64,000 bases of DNA from Coturnix japonica (lineage: Eukaryota > Chordata > Aves > Galliformes > Phasianidae). The position numbers and the translations under genes are program-made. The notes beneath the pieces were generated by a model. That model ran no database searches. It was not told the DNA's origin and worked only from the letters and a program-made list of their open reading frames with translations. Of the stretch, positions 36,713-46,146 are shown piece after piece. The stretch spans positions 87,296,208 to 87,360,207 of the forward strand of contig NC_029518.1 of the NCBI RefSeq assembly GCF_001577835.2. Direction: 5' to 3'. Each line of letters opens with the position of its first letter. The first letter of the stretch is position 1.

Positions 36713-37281
36713 GTTAATTTTCTGTGCTCTCAAAGTACAAGAAGATTTATGAGACATAAAAAAGTAACAAGAGCTAGACCGTATTTATTATTTCAGCACA
36801 ATAGCTGCGTAGCCATCAGAGCATATTGAGTCTCCCACTCTTTCATGTATCACTTGAACACCGGTCCAGTTCAGAAAGCAGCAGTTCCTTATAGGAATTG
36901 CCTTAGTCACACATCATTCCTTGACACCATGGGTTTTTTCAAAGTGACAGACAGTACAGGGTAGGTAACCAGCCCCCTCATGGTCTGACCAAAGAGCAGG
37001 ATCACATATGACTCTGAAGTGACATCAAGGCATATGTAGGTAACACATAGCTCGTTACCAGGCTGCCATTTTTATGCAGATTATTTTCCCTTCTGCAGAA
37101 ACTTTGGTTCTTTCTTCCCAGTTCCTCTACCTTTTCCATTATGAAGAGGTTCCTGAAGCACCAAGAGAAGTGGTGCCATAGCAGGAATAAACAGCAGCTG
37201 AAGAGGTAAAAGCTTCCATTTTTATTGTTATTCATACAATCACAACAAGCAAAGAAAGGGTGTTAAGCATATTATTAAGTA

Positions 37282-37333
37282 TAATATTAAGTATTTTCTT
37301 AATACTTAATATTAAGAATTAATATTAAGTATT
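37282..37333. repeat. AT-only hairpin with a third direct copy
   Basis: TAATATTAAGTATT at 37282-37295 is followed, after a 5-base loop, by its exact reverse complement AATACTTAATATTA at 37301-37314. The same 14-mer appears again in direct orientation at 37320-37333. It can form a 14-bp stem-loop. It may be slippage-derived or a cruciform-prone site; no gene is adjacent. Confidence 0.92.
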
Positions 37334-38429
37334 ATAATGTTATAATATGTTGCAAATACTTTTCTTCAGTTGTATGCCTGTACAACAGGCATCGAACTGA
37401 GATTTGCTGATCTACCCATCAGGCTGTGAGGAACAGCACCACAGTCTTACTATTCTGCAAATAAATGGGGTGGCCCACTAGCATGAGTCAGATGTCAGCT
37501 GGTGCAGACCAAGAGATAGTAAAACTCCATGCGATTTACTGGTTTAATAAAACATATTCACATAGAAGTGCTACTTTTTATTTTACCAGCTTTACACACT
37601 TTAATATGCAGTCCTCCGTGTCCATGACATTAAATCCTCCAACTTTGTAGACCATAGCCTCTACAGACATCTTCCACTCTGCTAATGAATATCTCCCAGA
37701 CAACATTCATTTTATTGGCATCCATAAAAGTCCTAGCTTATTTGCTTTGCAAAAGTTAGATCTTTATTGGCTATGTATGCTTCATTTAGTTAATTAAGAA
37801 GTACTCAGCAAATGCCTTGGCTTATCCTGATTTCATGAGATCTTAATCTGTGTCCATTTCCAGTGCTTCAGAATTTCAGTTTAACATTATTTTTTCTATG
37901 CATTTTCAAATAGCTTAGAACAGTGAAGAAAACCAGTGACTAGGAATCAGTGAATATTATTTGCTATTGTTCTAGACATATGTCTGATTGTGCATCTGGT
38001 GCTTCTTCCAAAACCACTAAAAGACAAAGTCCATGCTTCCCAGAAGCTCATGATACAAACAAGAAACAAATAAAAGTGTATGATTAATGGAACTGACTGA
38101 TTAGGTGACCTACTCACATTTGGAGTCCATGCAAAAGCCTCAGAGGAAGTAATAATTCTGTCTTTTTTTCCACTAGTTTTTGTGTACATAGGTATCAAAT
38201 GCAATTAAATTAAATACTGTAAAGAATGGTCATCATTTTATAACTGGAAACTATTGAGCAGGTTTGAAGCATTGAAGATCATATTGGGTATATTCACTCC
38301 TCTAAGTATTCACGCCACAAACATTGTAACAAAACAGCTTTACTGAGCCTTGGGAGATACTTTCATGGCAGTTTTCCAATAACCAAGAGAAAGCTAGTTG
38401 AACTAAATAGTCATTCTTGACAGTCATTC

Positions 38430-38493
38430 ATGATTGGGGGGTTGGACTCGGTGATCTCTAGAGGTCCCTTCCAACCCCTACAATTCTGTGATT
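38430..38493 (+). mobile_element. CR1 LINE, extreme 3' tail (sense)
   Basis: GGGGGGTTGGACTCGGTGAT, then CTCTAGAGGTCCCTTCCAAC and CCCTACAATTCTGTGATT, are the last ~65 bases of an avian CR1. Severe 5' truncation leaves no coding part. Confidence 0.93.
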
Positions 38494-41489
38494 ATTACAC
38501 AATGTCATTGCAAATCCACGCCTCTGTGAAGTTTACTGTTCTTTCATGTACAATGTCTGGTGCACTGCTGACAGTATTGCTATCTGTTCCATTACCCAGA
38601 ACCAGTGGCGTTAGCTGGAGGGAAGGTGCATGTTTGTAGCAGGCATGTTTGCTATCAAACCTGTTCTGAAACACAGCAGAATGAGGGTTAGTCTACCTCT
38701 TCATAGAGGGCACAGGTGAACAGGAAAGTATTAGTGACTGCAAATTGTTTCCTGAAAATGTGGAAGACTGTATTTTGAGGGTATCTCTAACTGTATGTTT
38801 TTAGCAAATTTTCCATTTTGTAATTCATATAAAATAAATGGGGGGCCATTTTCCAACCCTATCTAGTATATATTCATACATTTGCTTGTTAGCAGGTAGC
38901 TGTTTTGCAGATACTTGCTGAATAAGAGTCATATAAGCTTTCTAAAGTCCTTTATATTTCACTTTACATAGGCAAATCATTTTATGATAACAGATTTTGT
39001 GCAAGACTAGTGCAGTAGAATCCGAGGACATGGGTCACATCTGGAGCTCTCCTTTAATTACAAAAGCCCATGGACTGCTGTGCCATCCCCATAGAACCAT
39101 CCCTCTCAGGTCATTTCAGCCCAATGTATTTTGTAACACAGAGAGAATACAGAGATTTCACCTCATTCTATTGATTTTTTTTTTTTTCTTTTTTCTGAGT
39201 ATTACATCCTTACAGGGAAAAAAAATACCTACATTCATTGATTGCTGTCAAGAATTTCCATGCCTATCTTTGTCTTTGACTTGGTTTCACAAAGATGGAA
39301 CAAACCCCAGCAATGGCTTTCCTTGCCTGTTTTACATTACTCTGGGTTAGAATATTTTGTTGAAATACTGCACTGAACAGGAAGCCTCACTCTGTCCCCT
39401 GAGGGTATTGCTAATGCATTGATATACATGCTAAAGAAAGATTTGTGTTCCACACGGACCATAGCTTCAAAAATAGTAGCAGCTTTGCAGTACAAAAGGT
39501 GCATTGCTCTAAGGGAATGTTCTGCAGTCAATCTGATGACTTCTGTGACCTTTTCCAATGAGATGAGGAAGATCTTAAGACCTATGCATTGCTCTCTCAG
39601 TCTCCAGACTCAGAGCTGTCGATGTCTTGGTGAAAGCTCTGGCTGTACATATATACAGCAATTCCTCTCTGACACAAAAGATGGCTTTGAAGACCAGACC
39701 AGGCTAACCACACAGTGCCAAATCAGCACAAGTTTTAGACCCAGAGCAGTGCTCTGACAACAGCACACTGACAAAATATTTCCTGAATTTATCATTAGAA
39801 ACATTAAGTCTAAGAATAGATTCCTATATGCAGTGGTCCATAATTTTAAAGGGTAACAAAAAAAGAATCACAGCAATCAATGCCTTTGCATTAGAAATGA
39901 AAGCTGTTTAATGTCTAAGGCTGAGAAGGACATCTAAGACATCTAGGTTGCTTTCTAAGCTCTCACACAGATTTCTTGTCCCTCCTGCAGAAATTCACTT
40001 CAACTGTAGGAAAGTGTTTCAACAGAACGCTTTAGAGCCCTGGTCCTTCAGTAACTATCAAGTTGGGACACACTGGAGCTCTACTGGTCTTCAGGGAAAG
40101 AAACATAGAGGCCTTGGAGCAATGAATGAAAGCAAGCAAATCAGCCAGGACCTTAGAAAAGCATGTCTTCACTTCCCTAGTACTGATCTCCTGTAAAAGA
40201 CTAGAGAAATGAAATGGAAAAGTCTTTGGTTCCAGTGAGTCATAGAGAATCCAAAGTCTTCAGGATAAATAGACTATAAAAATGCAAAGAATTACTGTTT
40301 TCATATACACAAAGTGCTGTTGTGAGTTTGTGAGTTATGCCAAAGGAAGACTGCATGAGCGGTAACAGGTCAGGAACCAATGACAAACAGCATCTCTCAT
40401 GCTTTGGGAAGCTGAAAACTGTAATAAGCAGTTAGAATTCTCCCTCAGAAATTCTGCTTCATTTATTTGCTTGCATGAACTGTGCCTCCAAAATCCGTAC
40501 AGAGGTTTGGGGAACATATCTTGCATTCTGACACTTCCAAACTTTAACTGACAGGGTTCAGAAATGTCACCGAATAAAGGAGCATCAACAGAACGGAGAG
40601 GAATATGGGCAATTAGGCCTTCACCCTGACATATTTCTCCAGGCAAGCAGGCTCCACAAAGTCAGAAACACTACTTAAGCAGGGTCTAGGACCTCAGTGC
40701 AGAAAGCATTTATACACATGCTTTTGATTTGAGCAAGACTTGACCATATACTTCAAGTTAAGTGCAGTTTGATGAACTGAAGCTTGATGAATGGTTGCAG
40801 GATCAGACCTTTACACCAATCAACTCAAAGCTGCCTTTAAAGGCCCTTCACCTCTATGTTTATAATGTCGCCTTCTAGAAAAATCACTATTCAATATAAG
40901 CCTTGCTTATTTCCCTTTGCAGTGGCATTAAATCCTGAAATTAAATTAATTAGTTGCTAATTTTCACTCCGTAAAAATGTGTTGACACAAGGAATATAAT
41001 AAACAGTGGTTGGGTCACATAAATAGTGAAGCATTTGCCTGACCCTGAGCCATTATTATAATTAGCTCGCTCTCACACATTATATTCTTCAATCCGCCAC
41101 CCAATGAACATCCAAAAGGACATCCACAAAACAGTACAAGCTCACAGGCCCAGACAGACTGGGGAGAAGAGCTTCCATCCTACAACAGCATAGCAGAATG
41201 CAGTGGTAAGTCTTTCTGAGCCTTTAAGAATGGCGAGAATGGCTGTTATTTCAAGTTACTTTTGACCTGCAGATTTTATAAGGCACCATTTTACAGGAAA
41301 ACTGGGCATTTCAGAGTTGTGATAGAGCACACAGAATGATTCAGTACTTGAGTAGCAACAATAGCAACAAATATCCAGGACGTGTACAGAACTGCACCTC
41401 AAATGCAGTCCTACATGCCAAGTGTGTATTCTGCTCATTGCCCCTTGTCATAAATTTCCTCTTATTTGAATATCTGGCAATATTTCGGA
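38494..41489. other. Non-coding unique sequence
   Basis: No gene is supported. Several chance frames (38997-39350 +, 39419-39757 +, 40335-40646 -) lack family features. AT-rich texture with intermittent CpG around 41045-41110 could mark conserved sequence, but this cannot be judged from one genome. Confidence 0.64.
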
Positions 41490-41556
41490 TGGGGGGGGGA
41501 AAAAAAAAGAAAAAAAAAAGAGAAAAAAATAAAAAGAAAAAAAAAAGAAAAAGATT
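41490..41556. repeat. G8 + A-rich purine tract
   Basis: A G run followed by about 55 bases of A with interspersed G, almost entirely purine on the + strand. Confidence 0.95.
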
Positions 41557-41668
41557 TAATTTAAAGAAGATTATCAGCTGTTTCGAGTTTTAGAGTCAAA
41601 TGCCAGATCTTTCCAGCTTTCACGATGCAACACAAACAGGTTATTTTTATAATATGAAGAATTCTCGG

Positions 41669-41703
41669 TTGTCTTTTTTTTCTTTTTCTTTTTTTTTTTT
41701 TAA
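41669..41703. repeat. T-rich pyrimidine tract
   Basis: T with single C interruptions, lying about 110 bases downstream of the A-rich tract at 41490-41556. The two could pair with each other. Confidence 0.95.
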
Positions 41704-42559
41704 ACAAAGGAACACATGACATCATGGACAAACAAATATTGTGTTAGTTTGTTTCTAATAATGGACACGTTTTTAAAGTTAGGATAACAGGAAGAAAAAA
41801 AAAACAAGATAAAAGGAAAAAAAGATGAAGTTAGTGTTGAATGAATTAATAGCAGGCAGGTGGCTGGGTGGGTGTCATGGCAGATAAACACTGCGATGAA
41901 GCCAAGGTAATTATAATTATAATCTGGCTAGTATTGCTTTCAGCTGAGGGTATATAAAAACCTCTGTAAGTTAATACTGAGATGTTCTGATCGGCCTCCT
42001 TCTTGCCTGCTCCCCCAAAACACCATCTCTCACACACTCAAATTTATGTTTTAAGTATATTTATTTCCTGAGTGTGGTGATTACAATATTGTTATGAGGG
42101 TTATTCTGCTTCAACTAGAGTTCAAGCAACTTTCCGCTCTCTTCATGCAATCCTGGAAAACATCAGTACGTGATCGGCTGAGCCTCTCCTGGCCTCAGTG
42201 TTTGTTGGACAGAATTCACCTCTTTCTATCACTCTCTCTTGCAGGCTCTGTGTCTCCTCACTGTACTATTCACAGGGGTATAAAATGCTCAGGCAAACAG
42301 AAGTCAATGGCAGATGTGTCGGCAGCACTTCTTTCTGTAATTTTACTAAATGGATGTAGCCCATAAAAGCAGCCTTAATTAATGGAAACATTTTAAAGGT
42401 ACTTATAATAAGAATGGAAAACAAAAGTTGCTCAGCTTTATTAAGAAAGTATGCTTAAAAATTACTTTCCTGAAGGTAAAAATAAAAGATCTTAAGTACA
42501 CAAAAACTAGGAAAAAAAAATTTATTTATTCAGACATCCTAAAAATCTTAGAGGACTTG
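41704..42559. other. Non-coding unique sequence
   Basis: No gene recognised. The block 41900-41935 with repeated AATTATAATTATAAT has the look of homeodomain-site-rich sequence, but this is weak evidence. Confidence 0.63.
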
Positions 42560-42715
42560 GGTTTGGGACATGTTTTCTTGTGCTCCTGTGTGACATGGGG
42601 AGATGCTTTTACTGTGCCTCAGGGGTCCTTTATTATTTAGAGGTCTGAACCTGAAAGGTGCTGAGTGCTCTCAGCTCTCATTGACTTCAACGTCACCCAG
42701 CCCTTCAACCAGCTT
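42560..42715 (+). repeat. Possible ancient SINE fossils (MIR-like core plus second motif block)
   Basis: CCTGTGTGACATGGGGAGAT, then GCTTTTACTGTGCCTCAGG, matches the order of the MIR core ('ctgtgtgaccttgggcaagtc...ctctgtgcctcagtttcc'). It is followed at 42650-42700 by AAGGTGCTGAGTGCTCTCAG and CTCTCATTGACTTCAACG, a block I associate with another widespread degenerate amniote repeat. Both calls rest on motif recall. Confidence 0.38.
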
Positions 42716-43384
42716 CAATGGAATCTGGGGGAACACTACATCCCATGGCAGATGTTTTCTCCATGGAGCATCCCCTCCAGTGAATCCTATCTCTAGGAAC
42801 ACCAGAGCCTTGACTTGGATTCAGAAGATCTCTTAAGAGCATGCTGAGTTGTATCCATACCAGACAACACCTCAACAGCATTTCACCAGATGTCTGAAAA
42901 TTAGTGTGTATTTAAATATTCCACCTTCCTGAATGACCATACTTTTTTATTTTCTATGCAGGGTGTGACAACGTGTCTTTTTCTTTAAATATTAAGCCAT
43001 CATTTTGAAAATAATAATAATTTAAAGAAAACCTCAGGTTAATCTGTTCTCATCAGGCACATAACCTGGACCACGACTCTTGTCATTTTCTAAAGCCACC
43101 AGTTTTTTTGCCGATAAGCATTTTGCATTGTTTTGTTGTGGAAGAGATGCTGGTGGGGAAACTGAGCAAAACCCAGGCTTTGTTTCATCAAAGGAGTTAG
43201 CTTCCATTAGGAAAATGCCCCTTCAAACACCACCTGACACTGGTATTCCAATTCAAAGCAAACTGTCCTTTCCATCTGCGACAAAGTCCCTTTAATTCTC
43301 CAAATACTTCTCTGTAAAATGCAGCTATTAAGAATAGCCATATATTTTGCTACATTGCACATTAGAGTTGTTTTCTTTCATTCC
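42716..43384. other. Non-coding unique sequence
   Basis: Nothing recognised. Confidence 0.6.
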
Positions 43385-43565
43385 TGATTGAGATAGAATC
43401 ATTGTATTATTAACCCGGAGAAGTTCTCTGTCCTTTTTAATTCCAGAATAATGAAACTCATTGGAATTTGGCGGCACTCCGTCCTGCTGACTAATCATTG
43501 GCAATGGCTAATGGCAATTTTTAATCAAATCTTATTATTAAATCAGAATATATAAAAGATTTAGA
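43385..43565. promoter_or_regulatory. Possible conserved non-coding regulatory block
   Basis: This AT-rich block includes two CpGs in AATTTGGCGGCACTCCGTCC, followed by GACTAATCATTGGCAATGGC and TAATGGCAATTTTTAATCAA. There are four homeodomain-type TAAT/ATTA cores and two CCAAT-type ATTGG boxes packed within about 60 bases. The clustering is visible. That it is an enhancer, or conserved, is inference from texture and cannot be established from one sequence. Confidence 0.25.
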
Positions 43566-43824
43566 AAATGCAAGGTTGCAGTTAGAGGTCATTAGTCATG
43601 AGCACAAGAAATAATCAATACAATTATGGTTGAATGAATTGTGTTGGATGGGCCAGGTGGCATGGTGTGATAATGCATTACCCTCCCACCTCTGGTGTCC
43701 GGCTTGCAGCACAGATAACAGCAAGTTTGCTGGTTCCATCTCAGCTCTGATGGATGCTTAAACATGCAGAAACCATTAAAAGGAATCCAACCAAATGGGT
43801 AAAATGAAATTCTTAACCACACTA

Positions 43825-43880
43825 GTGTAAATTTTCACTGGAGTTATTCCAGATTTACCACTCGCTTCACTACAGTTTAT
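43825..43880. repeat. Possible ancient amniote interspersed repeat
   Basis: GTGTAAATTTTCACTGGAGT, then TATTCCAGATTTACCACTCG, resembles the '...gtgtaaat..ctggagttactccagatttac...' motif pair of ancient amniote repeats. Confidence 0.33.
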
Positions 43881-44257
43881 TTATCCGTGTCTCTTCTAAA
43901 ACTAAGATATGGTGCTGGATAATGGGAACAAGCTATGAATGCTCACTTTACCTAACTGTGAACAGCTTAGCCTACTGTTTATCACCATGGTGCAAGTAAG
44001 AAGTAACTGAAATGAAATCATTGTAGGTTGATACTAACAATGGCAGAGCTGCACTCTTGAGCATTTCCCTTTCATTATGAGTACTGAGGTTGCCTTCTCT
44101 TTCTTGTCATAGGAACGTATTTAAGAAAGGATCCTCAAGAGGAAAAAAAAAGACTAGGAAGGGCTAAAATAAAAAAAAGAGTGTGGGTAGCAGGTGGAGC
44201 TACAAGCAATCTGTGAAAAAGCTGCACTTTATCCTAACAAATGAATTTTCCATCTCA

Positions 44258-44320
44258 AACTGGAGTTAACTCAATGGCACAAGAAAAGTTTACACCAGCT
44301 GTGAATCTGGCCCTACTGGC
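44258..44320. repeat. Possible ancient amniote interspersed repeat
   Basis: ACTGGAGTTAACTCAATGGC is followed by TTTACACCAGCTGTGAATCT and GGCCCTA. The order 'ggagttactccaatgg...ttacaccagctgagaatctggccc' is the pattern I recognise from widespread degenerate amniote repeats. It is the clearest of the four similar blocks in this window. Confidence 0.45.
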
Positions 44321-46016
44321 AAGCGTTCAAGCAAAAATATTATCATCCGCTAGCGTTTACTTTCCAAAAGACATGCTTTTATTTATCTCTTTTTAACAAA
44401 ATTATTGGCTTTCCTCCAGTGTTAGGCAATTTCTTAAGAATTTCACCCATGGCATCTACCTGGACAAGAAGCTGGTGTCTCTCCCCTCTCAGTGAATGCT
44501 GAAAAATACTTGATTACCAGTAGAGGTCAATGTCTGGGGCTCTACACATTTTACACTTACTTAAATATTTCCTGAAATGCTTATTTTGGAGAGAATTTTC
44601 TCATACCAAAATGTTCTCAGTACCGCTTTGTGTCATTGTATTCCTTGCACTAATGACACAGCCACCCTCAAAAGCAAGCACAGGAAATTCTAACACTACA
44701 AAAACAGTTTGTTCATATAAAGATGAGATTCTGGCTTGGCAGATAAAAAAGTGGCTGCTCCTGAATGTTTTTATTTATTTTTTTTTTTACAAATACTAAA
44801 TAATACCTCATTTTTCTTACATAATATTCAATCTTGTGTATCTTCATGAACATGTATAAAAAATAAAAAATCACATAGCAAGCTAACTACCAACCATATA
44901 GACATAATTGCTTCTGGAAATATTGTACTTAAAGACATTTTCACATCAGCTGAATGTGTTCAAGTATCATCATAAAATGGTGTTTACACCAGATTAATGC
45001 CATGTGCTGTGTGGGAATTATGTCAGGTTATAAATGGAAATACAGTATACAATCTGAAATTCACGAGTATGGTAGAGTCTGCTTTCTTTTAAAGTGCTGT
45101 TAATCAAGAAGAACACAAGTACACGTCTGAATAACAATGCTTTCTATTTACCCTGGTATAAGGAGGGTACAACCCAATTCCAGCTGCCCTCAAGTTTCAT
45201 TAAACAAGTCATAAAAATACCACCAATTACAATTATTTCTGCATAATAGTAGTGGACTAATGAGTTCACAAGAGCAGACAGGAGTGCTGCTACAAAACCA
45301 CAAAAAAGAGCCCTCCAATCTCACAAGACTTCTTTTTCTAGCTCTTTTTCTCCCAAAATGGTGCCACTTCTCCATGGCTCCTCTAGGCCTCATGCGATGC
45401 TGTCAACACATTTCAACTCAATGATGAAAGCACTTGCTTAATCTGCATTTTGCTCACTGCCTAAATAGTTTAACAGTTGTCGAGAGGGTCAGGAATAAGA
45501 ATAAAAGCACAAAAAAAGTGGGAGAAGAAGTGAAGAATGCAGTAGCAGAATGAGAATAAAATGACAATTGAGTTAAAAACAGATGAAGAAAGCAAATCAG
45601 GGAGTAGAAACTGAGTACTAAAACCAGTGCTATCCTAGGGAGCTTTCCACTGATTTCAGTTTGACCCTTGGGGAACAAAGGTATGGAGAGTAATGACATT
45701 GAGAGAGATGGCATCATTGCCACAACAGACCTTAGCAAAGTGGGAGCATATGGCTTCAGAAAGCAATGTTTTACTAAGGGAATGTCTTCCAGCACTGCTG
45801 AAGAAGAGGCAGGCTCCTTCATGGGGTAGGAGGGCTGACTCAGAAACCAGACAGTCGCATGAAGTTGGCACTGGGCTCCACGTATCCATCCACGGGGCTT
45901 ATTAGCTTTGTGCTGAACCAGTCCAGAGAAGGAGCATGGAAGAGTCAGGTCTCCCCCAGTTCTCTGCAGAGCTGCCCCATGTATTATGTTCAGACTGCCT
46001 AAAACATGGAGAATAC
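44321..46016. other. Non-coding sequence downstream (in - orientation) of the exon candidate
   Basis: No gene is established. A true ATG at 44611 opens a 62-codon frame to 44799 beginning MFSVPLCVIVFLALMTQ, which resembles a signal peptide. The rest of it has no family match. The - strand from 46016 to 45454 stays open in the frame of the candidate exon, mostly through pyrimidine-rich sequence. Confidence 0.6.
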
Positions 46017-46088
46017 CTGATTCCTTGGCCAGCTCCCTAAATTCATACTCGAGTTCTTCTGAAAAGACCACATAGCTCAGGTTAGCAG
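46017..46088 (-). other. Candidate protein-coding exon (unidentified gene)
   Basis: On the - strand a ~55-base polypyrimidine tract (46146-46091) ends in CCCCAG, with the AG at 46090-46089. The 72-base interval that follows ends in TCAG|GTATTC, with GT at 46016-46015. In one frame it encodes ANLSYVVFSEELEYEFREL followed by AKES, and starts and ends in phase 1, as a cassette exon could. Codon third positions look more GC-rich than the surroundings. I do not recognise the protein. The donor is only moderate (GTATTC), and the frame continues past it to 45454, giving the longest open frame in the window (about 248 codons). The pyrimidine-rich flank alone suppresses stops, so this could be chance. 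Confidence 0.33.
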
Positions 46089-46146
46089 CTGGGGAAAAAA
46101 GAAAAAAAAAAAGAGAGAAAGAAAAAGAAAAAAAGAGAAAAAAAGA
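46089..46146. repeat. Purine tract (+) / pyrimidine tract (-)
   Basis: Almost pure A/G on the + strand over about 55 bases. On the - strand it is the polypyrimidine tract preceding the candidate acceptor at 46090. It is also a sequence type capable of triplex (H-DNA) formation. Confidence 0.93.

Larger units (their letters stand above)
32732..38429. other. Non-coding unique sequence with short repeats
   Basis: No supportable gene. It holds a G/T-rich low-complexity patch near 34485-34545, a 2 x 21-bp tandem duplication (34852-34893), an (AAAT)n run (36689-36712) and an AT hairpin cluster (37282-37333). Open frames at 34520-34867 (+) and 36401-36757 (-) show no domain. Confidence 0.66.
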
